A stretch of 52,020 nucleotides of DNA. Source: Mucilaginibacter sp. (lineage in GTDB: Bacteria; Bacteroidota; Bacteroidia; Sphingobacteriales; Sphingobacteriaceae). The position numbers and the translations under genes were made by a program. The notes beneath the pieces were generated by a model. That model saw only the letters and a program-made list of their open reading frames with translations. It had not been told where the DNA came from and ran no database searches. Within the stretch, counting starts at the first letter, position 1; each line of letters starts with the position of its first letter. The DNA lies in contig JAQBOA010000098.1 of the NCBI GenBank assembly GCA_028288305.1, positions 1-52,020 of the forward strand, read 5' to 3'. Positions 26,772 through 35,145 of the stretch are shown in pieces.

Positions 26772-26826
26772 TTTCTTTATGTTTTTAATTACAACACAAA
26801 GTACAGCAGGATTTTTCAGGGAGCTT

Positions 26827-26842
26827 TGTGACCTACATCACA
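26827..26842 (-). promoter_or_regulatory. CRP/FNR-type site 1, TGTGA-N6-TCACA
   Basis: TGTGACCTACATCACA is a perfect match to the TGTGA-N6-TCACA half-site layout of CRP. It lies 56-71 bp upstream of the yceI start codon. The neighbouring Crp-family protein has the matching recognition residues. Confidence 0.75.
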
Positions 26843-26863
26843 TTTAAAGAAAGGCCCAAATTA

Positions 26864-26879
26864 TGTGATCTATATCACT
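26864..26879 (-). promoter_or_regulatory. CRP/FNR-type site 2, TGTGA-N6-TCACT
   Basis: TGTGATCTATATCACT, one mismatch to the dyad. Its centre is 37 bp from that of site 1. It lies just past the stop of the Crp-family gene and 93-108 bp upstream of yceI. Confidence 0.7.
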
Positions 26880-26881
26880 TT

Positions 26882-27454
26882 TCAGGCATTGTAGAGCCGG
26901 CTAAGCGTCTCCCTTGAAACACCTAAGTATGCAGCAATCAGATTTTTAGGAACTATGTTATAAAGCTCTGGGTACAGTTTCAAAAGCTCTTCATACCGGT
27001 ATTTTACATTATTATTCATAAAGGATAACAGTCTTTTTTGAGCCGCAACATATCCTTTATTAGTCCTCCACCGAAAAAAATGCTCTGCATTGTGAAGTTC
27101 CTTACATAACTTTTCCCTATCGGCATCGGTAAGACAAAGCACTTCAGCATCAGTAATGCAGTCCACGTTGATCGTGGCTTTGGTATGATTATACAATGCA
27201 TTGTAATCGGAAGCCCACCAGGTAGGCATGGCAAACTGAAGGATGAACATTTTCAGGTCATCATTGATATAGAAAGATTTTAAACAGCCGGAAATCACGA
27301 AGTACTCGCAATCTACCGGATCGCCCTCAGTAATAATAGCCTGCCCTTTTTGAAAGCTCTTTTTTTTAAAATGCGAAAAAAAATAATCAAACTGCTCGTC
27401 AGTCAATATGGTTAGCTTAGCTATATGAGCTTTTAAGATTTCTTTAGCTTCCAT
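26882..27454 (-). CDS. Crp/Fnr family transcriptional regulator
   Basis: 190 residues. The cyclic-nucleotide-binding-like beta barrel covers about residues 20-115 (FQKGQAIITEGDPVDCEYFV). The dimerisation helix follows, with a short C-terminal helix-turn-helix ending AAYLGVSRETLSRLYNA. The recognition helix SRETLSR places R181, E182 and R186 where E. coli CRP has R180, E181 and R185, the TGTGA-reading residues. There is no FNR-type cysteine cluster, and the cNMP arginine/serine contacts are not conserved, so the ligand is unknown. Transcribed toward the operon it probably controls. Confidence 0.9.
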   Translation of the reverse strand: MEAKEILKAHIAKLTILTDEQFDYFFSHFKKKSFQKGQAIITEGDPVDCEYFVISGCLKSFYINDDLKMFILQFAMPTWWASDYNALYNHTKATINVDCITDAEVLCLTDADREKLCKELHNAEHFFRWRTNKGYVAAQKRLLSFMNNNVKYRYEELLKLYPELYNIVPKNLIAAYLGVSRETLSRLYNA

Positions 27455-27489
27455 AGATGATGTTAATTAATACCACTAACCGCTTAGAA

Positions 27490-27816
27490 AGTAAAAATTT
27501 TTTTCAGCACGAAGATATAATTATTTCGTTCGATCTTCAAAATACTGGTAGCTATGCTGGTGAGGAGGTGGCTCAGCTTTATTTACGCAATTTAGTGTCG
27601 CAGCCGTTAAGACCAATAAAAGAGTTAAAGGGCTTTCAAAAAGTAATGCTGCAACTTGGTGAAACAAAAACTATAACTTTTACTATCGATAAAGAAAAAC
27701 TGGCTTTCTATAATGATAAGCTGGAACGCGTTACACAACCCGGCATGTTCAGCTTAATGATCGGGAGCGCATCTGATGACATACGATTGCAGGATAATTT
27801 TGGGCTTATAAATTAA
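27490..27816 (+). pseudogene. C-terminal remnant of a GH3 beta-glucosidase (Fn3-like domain)
   Basis: An open frame can be read from 27457, but recognisable homology starts near 27500. It reads FDLQNTGSYAGEEVAQLYLR, RPIKELKGFQKVMLQLGETK, then TFTIDKEKLAFYN and PGMFSLMIGSASDDIRLQ. This is the fibronectin III-like domain that ends GH3 beta-glucosidases and xylosidases. The catalytic (alpha/beta)8 and alpha/beta sandwich domains are absent, and the sequence upstream belongs to the Crp gene. Therefore a deletion remnant, not a functional glycosidase. Confidence 0.8.
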
Positions 27817-28072
27817 TTTAATTGCGATTATATGAAAGTACTTACCTATTCAGATTACAATAAAATAAAATGTGCAGGGCTACTGCTGATATTATTATAG
27901 CCCAAATTCAACTTAAACCCAACTCCCTGGTCTGTTTTCCCTCTGGAGAATTGATACTTCCAAAATGAATGATCTCGGCTATGTTTTCTGATAAAATAAA
28001 AATAAAAAACAGGCTACTGAAAAGGTATCATAAATATTGACTTGTTACGGGCTTTTGATTCTGGCAGAAATA

Positions 28073-28112
28073 AAAAAAACCTGTAAATCAAGCGATTTAC
28101 AGGTTTTTAATG
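28073..28112 (-). terminator. Terminator downstream of tRNA-Phe
   Basis: 12-bp perfect stem AACCTGTAAATC / GATTTACAGGTT (28078-28089 and 28094-28105) with a 4-nt loop and flanking A/T runs. On the minus strand the stem is followed by eight T, about 28 nt after the tRNA. The remaining spacer from 27817 holds nothing I can identify. Confidence 0.85.
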
Positions 28113-28132
28113 TGAGTTGATATCCTTTTTTG

Positions 28133-28205
28133 TGGTATCAGCTGGAATCGAACCAGCGACACAAGGATTTTCAGTCCTTTGCTCTACCGACTGAGCTATG
28201 ATACC
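28133..28205 (-). tRNA. tRNA-Phe (anticodon GAA)
   Basis: 73-nt cloverleaf on the minus strand. The acceptor stem GGTATCA pairs with TGATACC, the D-arm contains AGCTCAGTCGGTAGAGC, and the anticodon stem-loop is AAGGA-CTGAAAA-TCCTT (anticodon GAA). The T-arm is GCTGGTTCGATTCCAGC and the discriminator base is A. The CCA end is not encoded. Confidence 0.97.
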
Positions 28206-28279
28206 GCCCGTTTGGGGACTGCAAATGTAGCGTTTTTTTTATTTTAGGGTGATTTTTTTTGAAAAAGTTTTTACGGAGG

Positions 28280-28432
28280 TAAAAGGCGAAAGGTAAAAGG
28301 CGAAAGGCAAAGAATAAAGCAAAGTAATGAATTGGCAATCAGTGGCTAATGAACGGTAAAGGTAAAAGGTTAAGAAAATACAAAAATAATGACCCAATGA
28401 CCAATGACTAATGACCAATGAAAATCATACAT
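28280..28432. repeat. Simple interspersed repeats (AAAGGCGAAAGGT and ATGACCAATGACTA units)
   Basis: GGTAAAAGGCGAAAGGTAAAAGGCGAAAGG is a short tandem repeat. It is followed by AATGACCAATGACTAATGACC. Related GTCATTAGTCATT / AATGACTAATGAC units occur at 31660-31706. Confidence 0.55.
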
Positions 28433-28457
28433 TTGGAAAAATCATTTTAAACCGATA

Positions 28458-29759
28458 ATGATTGCACAAATCCTGTTTATAATTATCCTGGCTGCTGCTG
28501 TTTACCTATTTAGCAAAAATGCGGGTAGAATAAGGCGCAATATATTGTTGGGGAAGGACACTGATCGTTCAGATCATCCTGCCATGCGGTGGAAAACTAT
28601 GGCAAAGATCGCCTTAGGGCAAACCAAAATGGTAAAACGTCCGCTCGCCGCAGTAATGCACTTTTTTATTTATGTTGGTTTTATCATTATCAACCTCGAA
28701 GTGATGGAGATCATGATCGACGGTATATTTGGCTCGCATCGCATATTTTCGAAGCCGCTGGGTAGCTTGTATGGCTTACTGATAGGCGGGTTCGAATTTC
28801 TGGCTATACTGGTGCTGATAGCCTGTGTGGTTTTCCTGGCAAGGCGAAACATTCTTCGTTTGAAGCGTTTCAGAGGGGTTGAGATGACTGAATGGCCGCG
28901 GTCTGACGCGAACTATATCCTGATCATCGAAATACTGCTGATGACGGCCTTTTTAACCATGAACGCTGCCGACCATAAATTGCAGCTTTTAAATTTCGGT
29001 CATTATATAAAAGCCGGAAGTTTCCCGGTAAGCAGTTTTCTAAATTCTCTGTTGCCAAATAATGCAAATTCTTTAGCAATTATTGAACGCGTTTGCTGGT
29101 GGTTTCACATCGTAGGTATTTTAGCTTTCTTAAATTATTTACCTTACTCCAAACACTTCCATATCCTGTTGGCGTTCCCAAATACTTATTATTCCAATTT
29201 GCATCCCAAAGGTGAATTTACCAATATGGCATCGGTTACCAACGAAGTTAAAGCAATGCTCGATCCATCGTTTGTGCCGGAAAGCCCGGCTGAACCAGCC
29301 CGCTTTGGCGCAAAAGACGTGACCGATTTAACCTGGAAAAACCTGATGGAAGCTTATACCTGTACCGAGTGCGGCAGATGCACTTCGGTTTGTCCGGCCA
29401 ATATAACCGGTAAGCTTTTGTCGCCGCGCAAAATTATGATGGATACCCGCGATCGTATTACCGAAGTAGGCAACAACATAGATCAATTTGGTAAAGATCA
29501 CCAGGACGGAAAGGCGTTGCTGGATAATTACATTAGCCGTGAAGAGCTTTGGGCCTGCACCACCTGTAATGCCTGTGTAGAAGCTTGTCCGGTAAATATT
29601 AATCCGCTGGAAATTATAACCGAAATGCGCAGGTATATTGTTATGGAGGAATCGCAGGCACCAGCAAGCCTGAACAATATGTTCGGCAATGTTGAGAACA
29701 ATGGCGCACCTTGGAAATACAGTAATGCGGATAGGTTGAATTGGAGGGAGGGGAGTTAG
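28458..29759 (+). CDS. Membrane Fe-S protein, HdrC/HdrE-like fusion
   Basis: 433 residues. The N-terminal half has about four membrane helices (for example VMHFFIYVGFIIINLEVM and FEFLAILVLIACVVFLA), like the cytochrome b-type subunits of respiratory reductases. The C-terminal half has two [4Fe-4S] motifs, CTECGRCTSVCP (C302 onward) and CTTCNACVEACPVN (C367 onward). It should carry electrons from the membrane quinone pool to a soluble partner or the reverse. The partner is the CCG-domain protein encoded 100 bp downstream. Confidence 0.88.
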   Translation: MIAQILFIIILAAAVYLFSKNAGRIRRNILLGKDTDRSDHPAMRWKTMAKIALGQTKMVKRPLAAVMHFFIYVGFIIINLEVMEIMIDGIFGSHRIFSKPLGSLYGLLIGGFEFLAILVLIACVVFLARRNILRLKRFRGVEMTEWPRSDANYILIIEILLMTAFLTMNAADHKLQLLNFGHYIKAGSFPVSSFLNSLLPNNANSLAIIERVCWWFHIVGILAFLNYLPYSKHFHILLAFPNTYYSNLHPKGEFTNMASVTNEVKAMLDPSFVPESPAEPARFGAKDVTDLTWKNLMEAYTCTECGRCTSVCPANITGKLLSPRKIMMDTRDRITEVGNNIDQFGKDHQDGKALLDNYISREELWACTTCNACVEACPVNINPLEIITEMRRYIVMEESQAPASLNNMFGNVENNGAPWKYSNADRLNWREGS

Positions 29760-29875
29760 CCCATAGTCCATGGTCAATAGTCCATGGACGCCTTTAAATA
29801 TTAAATTGATTTAAACCATGGTCCATGGACTATCGACTATGGACAAAAGACCATGAACCATGAACAATGAACCAT
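29757..29875. repeat. CCATGGTC / GTCCATGGAC repeats between the Fe-S genes
   Basis: GTCCATGGTCAATAGTCCATGG on one side and CCATGGTCCATGGACTATCG on the other form an imperfect inverted repeat between the two Fe-S genes. The repeat runs into the downstream start codon region. Related units are at 42668-42692, 44716-44726 and 47345-47463. Confidence 0.7.
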
Positions 29876-30657
29876 TAACTATTCCAACCATGGCCGAAAT
29901 GGCTGCCGCGGGCAAGGAGCCTGAAATATTATTTTGGGTGGGATGTGCAGGCAGTTTTGATGAGCGTGCACAGAAGATAACACGTGATATTTGCAAAATA
30001 CTTCAGCATGTTGGAATCAGCTTTGCCGTGCTGGGAACTGAAGAAAGCTGTACCGGTGATCCGGCTAAACGCGCGGGGAATGAGTTTTTGTTCCAGATGC
30101 AGGCAATGACTAATATACAAGTGCTGGATGCATATAATATTAAAAAGATTGTTACCGGCTGCCCGCATTGTTTTAATACGATAAAAAATGAATACCCGGG
30201 TTTAGGGGGCAATTACGAAGTGATCCATCATTCTCAACTCATACAACAGTTGATTGATGAAGGTAAACTAAAGGCCGAAGGCGGTGAAAGCTTTAAAGGT
30301 AAACGCATCACTTATCACGATCCATGTTATTTAGGTCGCGGAAACAACATTTATGAAGCGCCGCGTAAGGCATTAGAAGTTTTGGATGCCGAGTTGGTAG
30401 AAATGAAACGCTGTAAATCGAACGGCTTATGCTGCGGTGCTGGCGGTGCGCAAATGTTTAAAGAACCCGAAAAAGGTAAAAAGGATATTAACATAGAACG
30501 GATGAACGATGTTTTAGAAGCCAAAGCCCAGGTAGTAGCTGCCGCGTGTCCGTTTTGTATGACCATGCTTAGCGATGGTGTAAAAAACGAAAATAAAGAG
30601 CAGGAAATACAAGTGCTGGATATTGCCGAGATTACTGTAAGGGCAAATGGGCTGTAG
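29860..30657 (+). CDS. CCG-domain Fe-S oxidoreductase (HdrB-like)
   Basis: 265 residues. Two cysteine-rich CCG (DUF224) domains: the first with VGCAGSF, CTGD and CPHCF, the second with HDPCYLGR, LCCGAGG and CPFCM. They would coordinate an unusual cubane pair as in heterodisulfide reductase HdrB and glycolate/lactate oxidase subunits. Start is placed at the ATG at 29860, but a later in-frame ATG at 29890 is equally possible because the repeat supplies the first codons. Redox partner: the upstream membrane Fe-S protein. Substrate unknown. Confidence 0.88.
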   Translation: MNNEPLTIPTMAEMAAAGKEPEILFWVGCAGSFDERAQKITRDICKILQHVGISFAVLGTEESCTGDPAKRAGNEFLFQMQAMTNIQVLDAYNIKKIVTGCPHCFNTIKNEYPGLGGNYEVIHHSQLIQQLIDEGKLKAEGGESFKGKRITYHDPCYLGRGNNIYEAPRKALEVLDAELVEMKRCKSNGLCCGAGGAQMFKEPEKGKKDINIERMNDVLEAKAQVVAAACPFCMTMLSDGVKNENKEQEIQVLDIAEITVRANGL

Positions 30658-31120
30658 TGCTTTGTACTTTAAAGTAATTTAAAGCCTCCTTTAAACTATC
30701 CAAACGTTCGGTTCCCATATCTTTAACAGGAATATTAAGTACTGTCGTCATTGAATCAACATCTCCTTTACGGTCGTTATAGGTTTGAACAATGATATCA
30801 TCTGCTATTGTTTTTAACTGGATAACGCCTTTAATACTGTTACCAAGATAATCCACTTCATTAAGCTTGTTCAGATTGAAAGAATAATACACTTGTTTGT
30901 TTTTTTGATAAGTTTTGCGCAGTCGTAAAAAAGCATCGCTGGTTATTGACAGATCCCATTTTTTTAGTTTTAAATCACCTGATGGGTTGTAAGATTGTGA
31001 TAAGCACTTATTAGCCCACAAAAGCCAATCCTGCTCATTAAAGTTATATTTAAAACAGAAACTAATAAGAACAACTGGAATTATTGATACTGCAAGAATT
31101 GTTTTTTTAACTTTTTGCAT
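30632..31120 (-). CDS. Exported protein of unknown function
   Basis: 162 residues. One N-terminal hydrophobic segment (TILAVSIIPVVLISFCFKY), signal peptide or anchor. The mature part has mixed strands (VYYSFNLNKLNEVDYLGNSI, then DDIIVQTYNDRKGDVDSMTT) and no recognised domain. Its 3' end overlaps the convergent Fe-S gene by 26 bp. Confidence 0.65.
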   Translation of the reverse strand: MQKVKKTILAVSIIPVVLISFCFKYNFNEQDWLLWANKCLSQSYNPSGDLKLKKWDLSITSDAFLRLRKTYQKNKQVYYSFNLNKLNEVDYLGNSIKGVIQLKTIADDIIVQTYNDRKGDVDSMTTVLNIPVKDMGTERLDSLKEALNYFKVQSTTAHLPLQ

Positions 31121-31180
31121 AACTGATTTTAGTATGACACAAATTTAAATCCTAAATTAATAAAATACCTAACTTTACGC

Positions 31181-31669
31181 ATGCAATTTTCAGAAAATTC
31201 AAGGGTTTGGGTTTATCAGTCGAACAAGAAGTTGACCGATGAAGAAGTACAGCAATTACAAAATCAGCTGGATAGTTTTACTACCGGCTGGACAGCACAT
31301 AACAACCAGTTAAAAGCCGCAGCCGAGATTAGGTATAACCGATTTTTGATATTGATTGTTGACGAAAGTCAGGCGGGTGCAAGTGGTTGTTCTATTGATA
31401 AATCGGTTAATTTTATAAAGCAGATTGAACAGCAGTATAACATTAACCTGCTCGATCGTTTTAATTTGGCTTACCGCGAAGGAAACGAAGTATTATCTGC
31501 TCCCCGGCATGATTTTGAGGACATGTTAAAGAACGGCAGTATTAATACCAATACGATTGTATTTAATAACATGGTGCAGAATTTAAAAGAGTTCCAAACC
31601 AAGTGGGAAGTTCCATTTAAAGATAGCTGGCATATACAGTTGTTTAAAGATTTAATCATTGGTCATTAG
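31181..31669 (+). CDS. Conserved Bacteroidota protein of unknown function
   Basis: 162 residues beginning MQFSENSRVWVYQSNKKLTD, with conserved-looking segments GWTAHNNQLKAAAEIRYNRFLILIVDE and GASGCSIDKSVNFIKQIEQQ. Homologs are widespread in this phylum and often labelled 'ABC transporter ATPase' in databases, but no Walker motifs are present, so that label is not supported. Likely cytoplasmic. Followed by a YciI-like gene 43 bp downstream on the same strand. Confidence 0.75.
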   Translation: MQFSENSRVWVYQSNKKLTDEEVQQLQNQLDSFTTGWTAHNNQLKAAAEIRYNRFLILIVDESQAGASGCSIDKSVNFIKQIEQQYNINLLDRFNLAYREGNEVLSAPRHDFEDMLKNGSINTNTIVFNNMVQNLKEFQTKWEVPFKDSWHIQLFKDLIIGH

Positions 31670-31712
31670 TCATTTCAAATTAGCTAATATCAATGACTAA
31701 TGACTAAAAGAA

Positions 31713-32024
31713 ATGTTTATCATCGATCTCAACTATATAGTTCCGTTGGAAGAATTGGACAGTCACATGACTGAACATGTTAATTACCTGGATAAATATT
31801 ATAAGAAGAATGTATTTGTAGCTTCGGGCAGAAAAATACCAAGAACAGGGGGCGTTATTCTCGCTTTGGCGGATTCTGTTGAAGCTGTCGAAAAAATAAT
31901 AGCTGAAGACCCATTTCACAAACATAAACTGGCTGAATTTAAAATCACGCAATTTTTAACATCCAAATATCATCCGGCGTTAAAAGATTTGCTGGGCCAA
32001 ACCTTTTCAAAGCAGGATATTTAA
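31713..32024 (+). CDS. YciI-like protein
   Basis: 103 residues, the ferredoxin-like alpha+beta YciI fold: MFIIDLNYIVPLEELDSHMTEHVNYLDKYY, FVASGRKIPRTGG and VEAVEKIIAEDPFHKHKLAEFKI. The family has a conserved His/Asp pair (H24 region and DPFHK) and unproven, possibly enzymatic roles. Its stop codon overlaps the convergent esterase gene by 4 bp. Confidence 0.88.
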   Translation: MFIIDLNYIVPLEELDSHMTEHVNYLDKYYKKNVFVASGRKIPRTGGVILALADSVEAVEKIIAEDPFHKHKLAEFKITQFLTSKYHPALKDLLGQTFSKQDI

Positions 32025-33109
32025 TCGAGCTTATCCAAACGGGTAGGTTTTTCATTTGGGAAACCAAATAGCATATACTTTTTACCGTTATCCTCTTTAA
32101 AAGAAATATCTGCTTTTTCATTTTCGTACATGAAAAATCCATCTTTGGTATAAGGTATAAGCAGTATAGGCAGCGCATCGCCTTGTTTAAAATAAAGATC
32201 GTCAGCGGTTGCATATATTTTAAATTTAACTTTCGGGTCTGTTAAAATTGTATAAGTTCCGGTGTATTTCTCTAATGCCTTGGCCCGTACAGTAATAGGC
32301 GTATGTTTTTTACAGTAAGCAAAAGCCATAGCATTTTGCATTACCTGGGCCAATGCCGCACCATGCCCCGCATTAGGCGTAACAGCCGTTGAAATATCGA
32401 GGTTTTTACAATTTTGTTCTAGCATAAATGCTTTAAATAATTCAATATTATTGACTGTTAAATGCTCAAATGAACCTACACCTAAAAAAACCCGGCAATT
32501 AATATCATCATGATCAGCAAAATATTTTTGCGCCGCAGGTATGAGGTCGTTGCCGCTATTGCCAGGAGCACCAATAAAAATCATATTAAACAGGTTGGGT
32601 TCCCCAAAAAGCACCGATGTGGTAAACATACCGCCATATGAATATCCATACAAAGCTTTATTATCAGTAACCCGGTATTTGCTCTGGATAAATGGGATTA
32701 ATTCTTTTTCAATAAATAATAAAAATTTAGGTCCACCGGTTGCCGGGTTTAAATCTCTCGAACGCATATTGGTACGGCTGCCATAACCAATACCAACAAT
32801 AAGTGGTTCAGTAGTTTCGTAGTCTTGCCGGAGCATATTAAAGCAATTCATAGCAACAGTCATATTCCAGTCGCCATCTGTCATGTACAGTACCGGGTAT
32901 TTGGTTTTTGTAGTATCATATCCGGGTGGGAAATGGATGTATATGGTATAATCCTCGCCGATAATGTTAGAGCTATAATCCCATGATACTATTTCCTTTT
33001 CGCAAAACTGGTTGGGCGCAGAACTCTTAACCTGCCCATAACCTGTCATCAGGCTAATAACGGATATAACAAATGCACAGTATAAAAATTTTGAAAGGTA
33101 TGGTTTCAT
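32021..33109 (-). CDS. Exported alpha/beta-hydrolase esterase (esterase D / IroE type)
   Basis: 362 residues. Signal peptide ends near residue 25 (VISLMTGYGQ). The domain covers about residues 40-285, with PVLYMTDGDW, nucleophile S157 in GYSYGG and catalytic H249 in NAGHGAAL. This matches the putative esterase family (PF00756) that includes feruloyl and siderophore esterases. A C-terminal 75-residue beta-rich extension (YTGTYTILTDPKVKFKIY onward) has the look of a DUF3471-type tail. Acts in the periplasm; substrate not inferable. Confidence 0.85.
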   Translation of the reverse strand: MKPYLSKFLYCAFVISVISLMTGYGQVKSSAPNQFCEKEIVSWDYSSNIIGEDYTIYIHFPPGYDTTKTKYPVLYMTDGDWNMTVAMNCFNMLRQDYETTEPLIVGIGYGSRTNMRSRDLNPATGGPKFLLFIEKELIPFIQSKYRVTDNKALYGYSYGGMFTTSVLFGEPNLFNMIFIGAPGNSGNDLIPAAQKYFADHDDINCRVFLGVGSFEHLTVNNIELFKAFMLEQNCKNLDISTAVTPNAGHGAALAQVMQNAMAFAYCKKHTPITVRAKALEKYTGTYTILTDPKVKFKIYATADDLYFKQGDALPILLIPYTKDGFFMYENEKADISFKEDNGKKYMLFGFPNEKPTRLDKLD

Positions 33110-33238
33110 ATTAAAAATGAATTGTGTTTTTTGATAAGACGAAAACCGGCAACCATAAGTTACATAAAGCGCAGCGTATGAATTTAATTATTTTATTGCT
33201 TATAAACAAATAAGTTGTTTTCTTACTATTTTTATTTT

Positions 33239-33847
33239 ATGGAACAATACGATAATCGTTTAGATGCATATATTGAAAAGTCTGCTGAATTTGCCAAACC
33301 CATTCTTAAATACATCAGAGCTTTAGTACATGAAGCCTCACCTTTATTAACGGAAACCATCAAATGGGGTATGCCATTTTTTGATTATAAAGGAACGGTA
33401 TGCCAGATGTCCGCTTTTAAGGAACATTGCGCTTTCGGTTTCTGGAAAGCATCATTATTAAAAGATACACATCATGTGATTAAGATAGGGGATGAGTCAG
33501 CTGGTAGCATAGGTCGTATTTACAGCATTGATGATCTGCCGCCCAAAGAAATATTGACTGATTTAATTCTCCAGGCAATTGCCCTCAATGAAAAAGGTGT
33601 AAAAGTGCCCGAAAAGAAGGTTTCTTCCGAAAAAGCCGAATTGATTATCCCCGATTATTTTACAGACTTCTTAGCAAAAGATCCTAAAGCAAAAGAAATA
33701 TTTGACAAGTTCAGCTATTCGCATAAAAAGGAATATGCTCAATGGATTACAGAAGCAAAATCTGAAACTACCCGCCAAAAGCGCATGGAAACCGCTGCTG
33801 AATGGATTGCTGAGGGTAAATCCAGGCATTGGAAGTATCAGCGCTGA
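33239..33847 (+). CDS. YdeI/OmpD-associated (DUF1801) family protein
   Basis: 202 residues from the ATG at 33239 (MEQYDNRLDAYIEKSAEFAK); an upstream TTG would add eight residues without family support. The N-terminal DUF1801 domain contains TETIKWGMPFFDYKG and VCQMSAFKEHCAFGF. The C-terminal helical part (KEYAQWITEAKSETTRQKRM) is the YdeI/OmpD-associated domain with its conserved RxxR pattern. Cytoplasmic, function unknown. Confidence 0.88.
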   Translation: MEQYDNRLDAYIEKSAEFAKPILKYIRALVHEASPLLTETIKWGMPFFDYKGTVCQMSAFKEHCAFGFWKASLLKDTHHVIKIGDESAGSIGRIYSIDDLPPKEILTDLILQAIALNEKGVKVPEKKVSSEKAELIIPDYFTDFLAKDPKAKEIFDKFSYSHKKEYAQWITEAKSETTRQKRMETAAEWIAEGKSRHWKYQR

Positions 33848-33953
33848 TTTAATGTAAAGAGAGACTTTTATATTTGTTAATATTATTAATTAGTATAAAA
33901 GATAATATTCCTAACTTCAACCCACCTGAAAAGTGGCTTTTTTATCAACCTAA

Positions 33954-34196
33954 ATGTTGGATAATTTAAATAAATATGAAGTTTGGATATTAATTGCCTT
34001 TGCAATTCCACTATTTTTAATTTTATTGGGTATAATTAGTGAAATTGGCGTACTAATACGAAGATGGATGAAAAAGCCCGTTGACGAAGGGATTCATTTT
34101 GAAAATTTAGCATACGGGTTAATGGGCACGATTGGAATAATGACTATATATTTTATATTTTCATACGTAATAATATTTTTTTTCGAAAAAGCTTAA
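33954..34196 (+). CDS. Small two-helix membrane protein
   Basis: 80 residues with two hydrophobic helices (WILIAFAIPLFLILLGIISEI and LMGTIGIMTIYFIFSYVIIF) joined by a basic loop (RRWMKKP). No family recognised. ATG start with no clear ribosome-binding site, normal here. Lies alone between YdeI and MtgA genes. Confidence 0.55.
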   Translation: MLDNLNKYEVWILIAFAIPLFLILLGIISEIGVLIRRWMKKPVDEGIHFENLAYGLMGTIGIMTIYFIFSYVIIFFFEKA

Positions 34197-34277
34197 AACT
34201 AAGACTTTACACAATGTGAATGTATTGTTGAAAAAGTATCACCTATTAATTTAGGAAAACAAATAAAAGAAACCAAA

Positions 34278-35006
34278 CTAAAACGTCAGCGGCCCCAACC
34301 TTCGCATATTCCTCATAATCAGGTACCGCCGGTGCCTGATAAACCTGGTAGGGTTAGTAACCGACCATTTTAACGGGCTTGGAAATATAACTGCTATAGC
34401 AGCGGCTTGCTGGTTGTTTAATTGGGATGCCGGCTTGTGAAAATAAGCTTGCGAGGCTGCTTCAACGCCATAAATACCATCTCCGGTTTCAATAATGTTA
34501 AGGTAAACTTCCATGATGTGTTTTTTACTCCAAAATAGATCTATCAGCATGGTAAAATAAGCTTCAAACCCCTTCCTGATAAAGGACCTTCCCGGCCATA
34601 AAAAAACATTTTTCGCTGTTTGCTGTGTAATGGTGCTTCCGCCAATTAATTTTTTGCTGTGTGCATTTTTTTCGATAGCCTTTTCAATAGCTTTGAAATC
34701 AAAACCATGATTTTCTAAAAAAGACTGGTCTTCAGCGGCTACTGCAGCACGTTTCATAGGATCCGAAATCTCATCAAAGTTTTTCCATTGTTTATCAATT
34801 TTCCAGTCTTTACCGGCTGCTTTTTGCTCAAAGCCGCGTTCAATCATCAGCAGAGTAACCGGGGGATTAACAAAGCGAAATAAAATAACCGCAAGGATGC
34901 TGCCAACAAAGAAAAATATCACCAATAATTTAATAACGTGAAGTACAAGCCGTAGTCCGCTGTTTTTGATTAACATATCTGTAAACTTACAAATTTCATC
35001 CGCCAA
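34278..35006 (-). CDS. mtgA: Monofunctional biosynthetic peptidoglycan glycosyltransferase
   Basis: 242 residues. One N-terminal membrane anchor (LHVIKLLVIFFFVGSILAVI) and a GT51 domain: motif 1 AEDQSFLENHGFD with catalytic Glu at residue 92, motif 2 GGSTITQQTAKNVFLWPGRS with its basic follow-up, and motif 3 KKHIMEVYLNIIETGDGIYG. It polymerises lipid II into glycan strands at the periplasmic face. There is no transpeptidase domain. The start could be the internal Met12, which would leave the anchor intact. Confidence 0.94.
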   Translation of the reverse strand: MADEICKFTDMLIKNSGLRLVLHVIKLLVIFFFVGSILAVILFRFVNPPVTLLMIERGFEQKAAGKDWKIDKQWKNFDEISDPMKRAAVAAEDQSFLENHGFDFKAIEKAIEKNAHSKKLIGGSTITQQTAKNVFLWPGRSFIRKGFEAYFTMLIDLFWSKKHIMEVYLNIIETGDGIYGVEAASQAYFHKPASQLNNQQAAAIAVIFPSPLKWSVTNPTRFIRHRRYLIMRNMRRLGPLTF

Positions 35007-35145
35007 CCGGGGGATAGAGTATTCAATTTCTGATTTGTTTTTTATTACGGATACTTCTCATTTTTAGGTACAATTCATTTGAAATTATGCCCTAAAAAAA
35101 TAGCCCGGTAAATAAATACCAGGCCATTTAATTACGTTAAAAATT

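Noticed and set aside
28133..28205. tRNA-Phe as an integration site for the Fe-S or GH3 region
   Set aside because: No integrase gene and no partial repeat of the tRNA 3' end was found nearby.
28280..28432. Short repeats near tRNA-Phe as a CRISPR array
   Set aside because: Units are 10-13 bp, tandem without unique spacers, and no cas genes are present.
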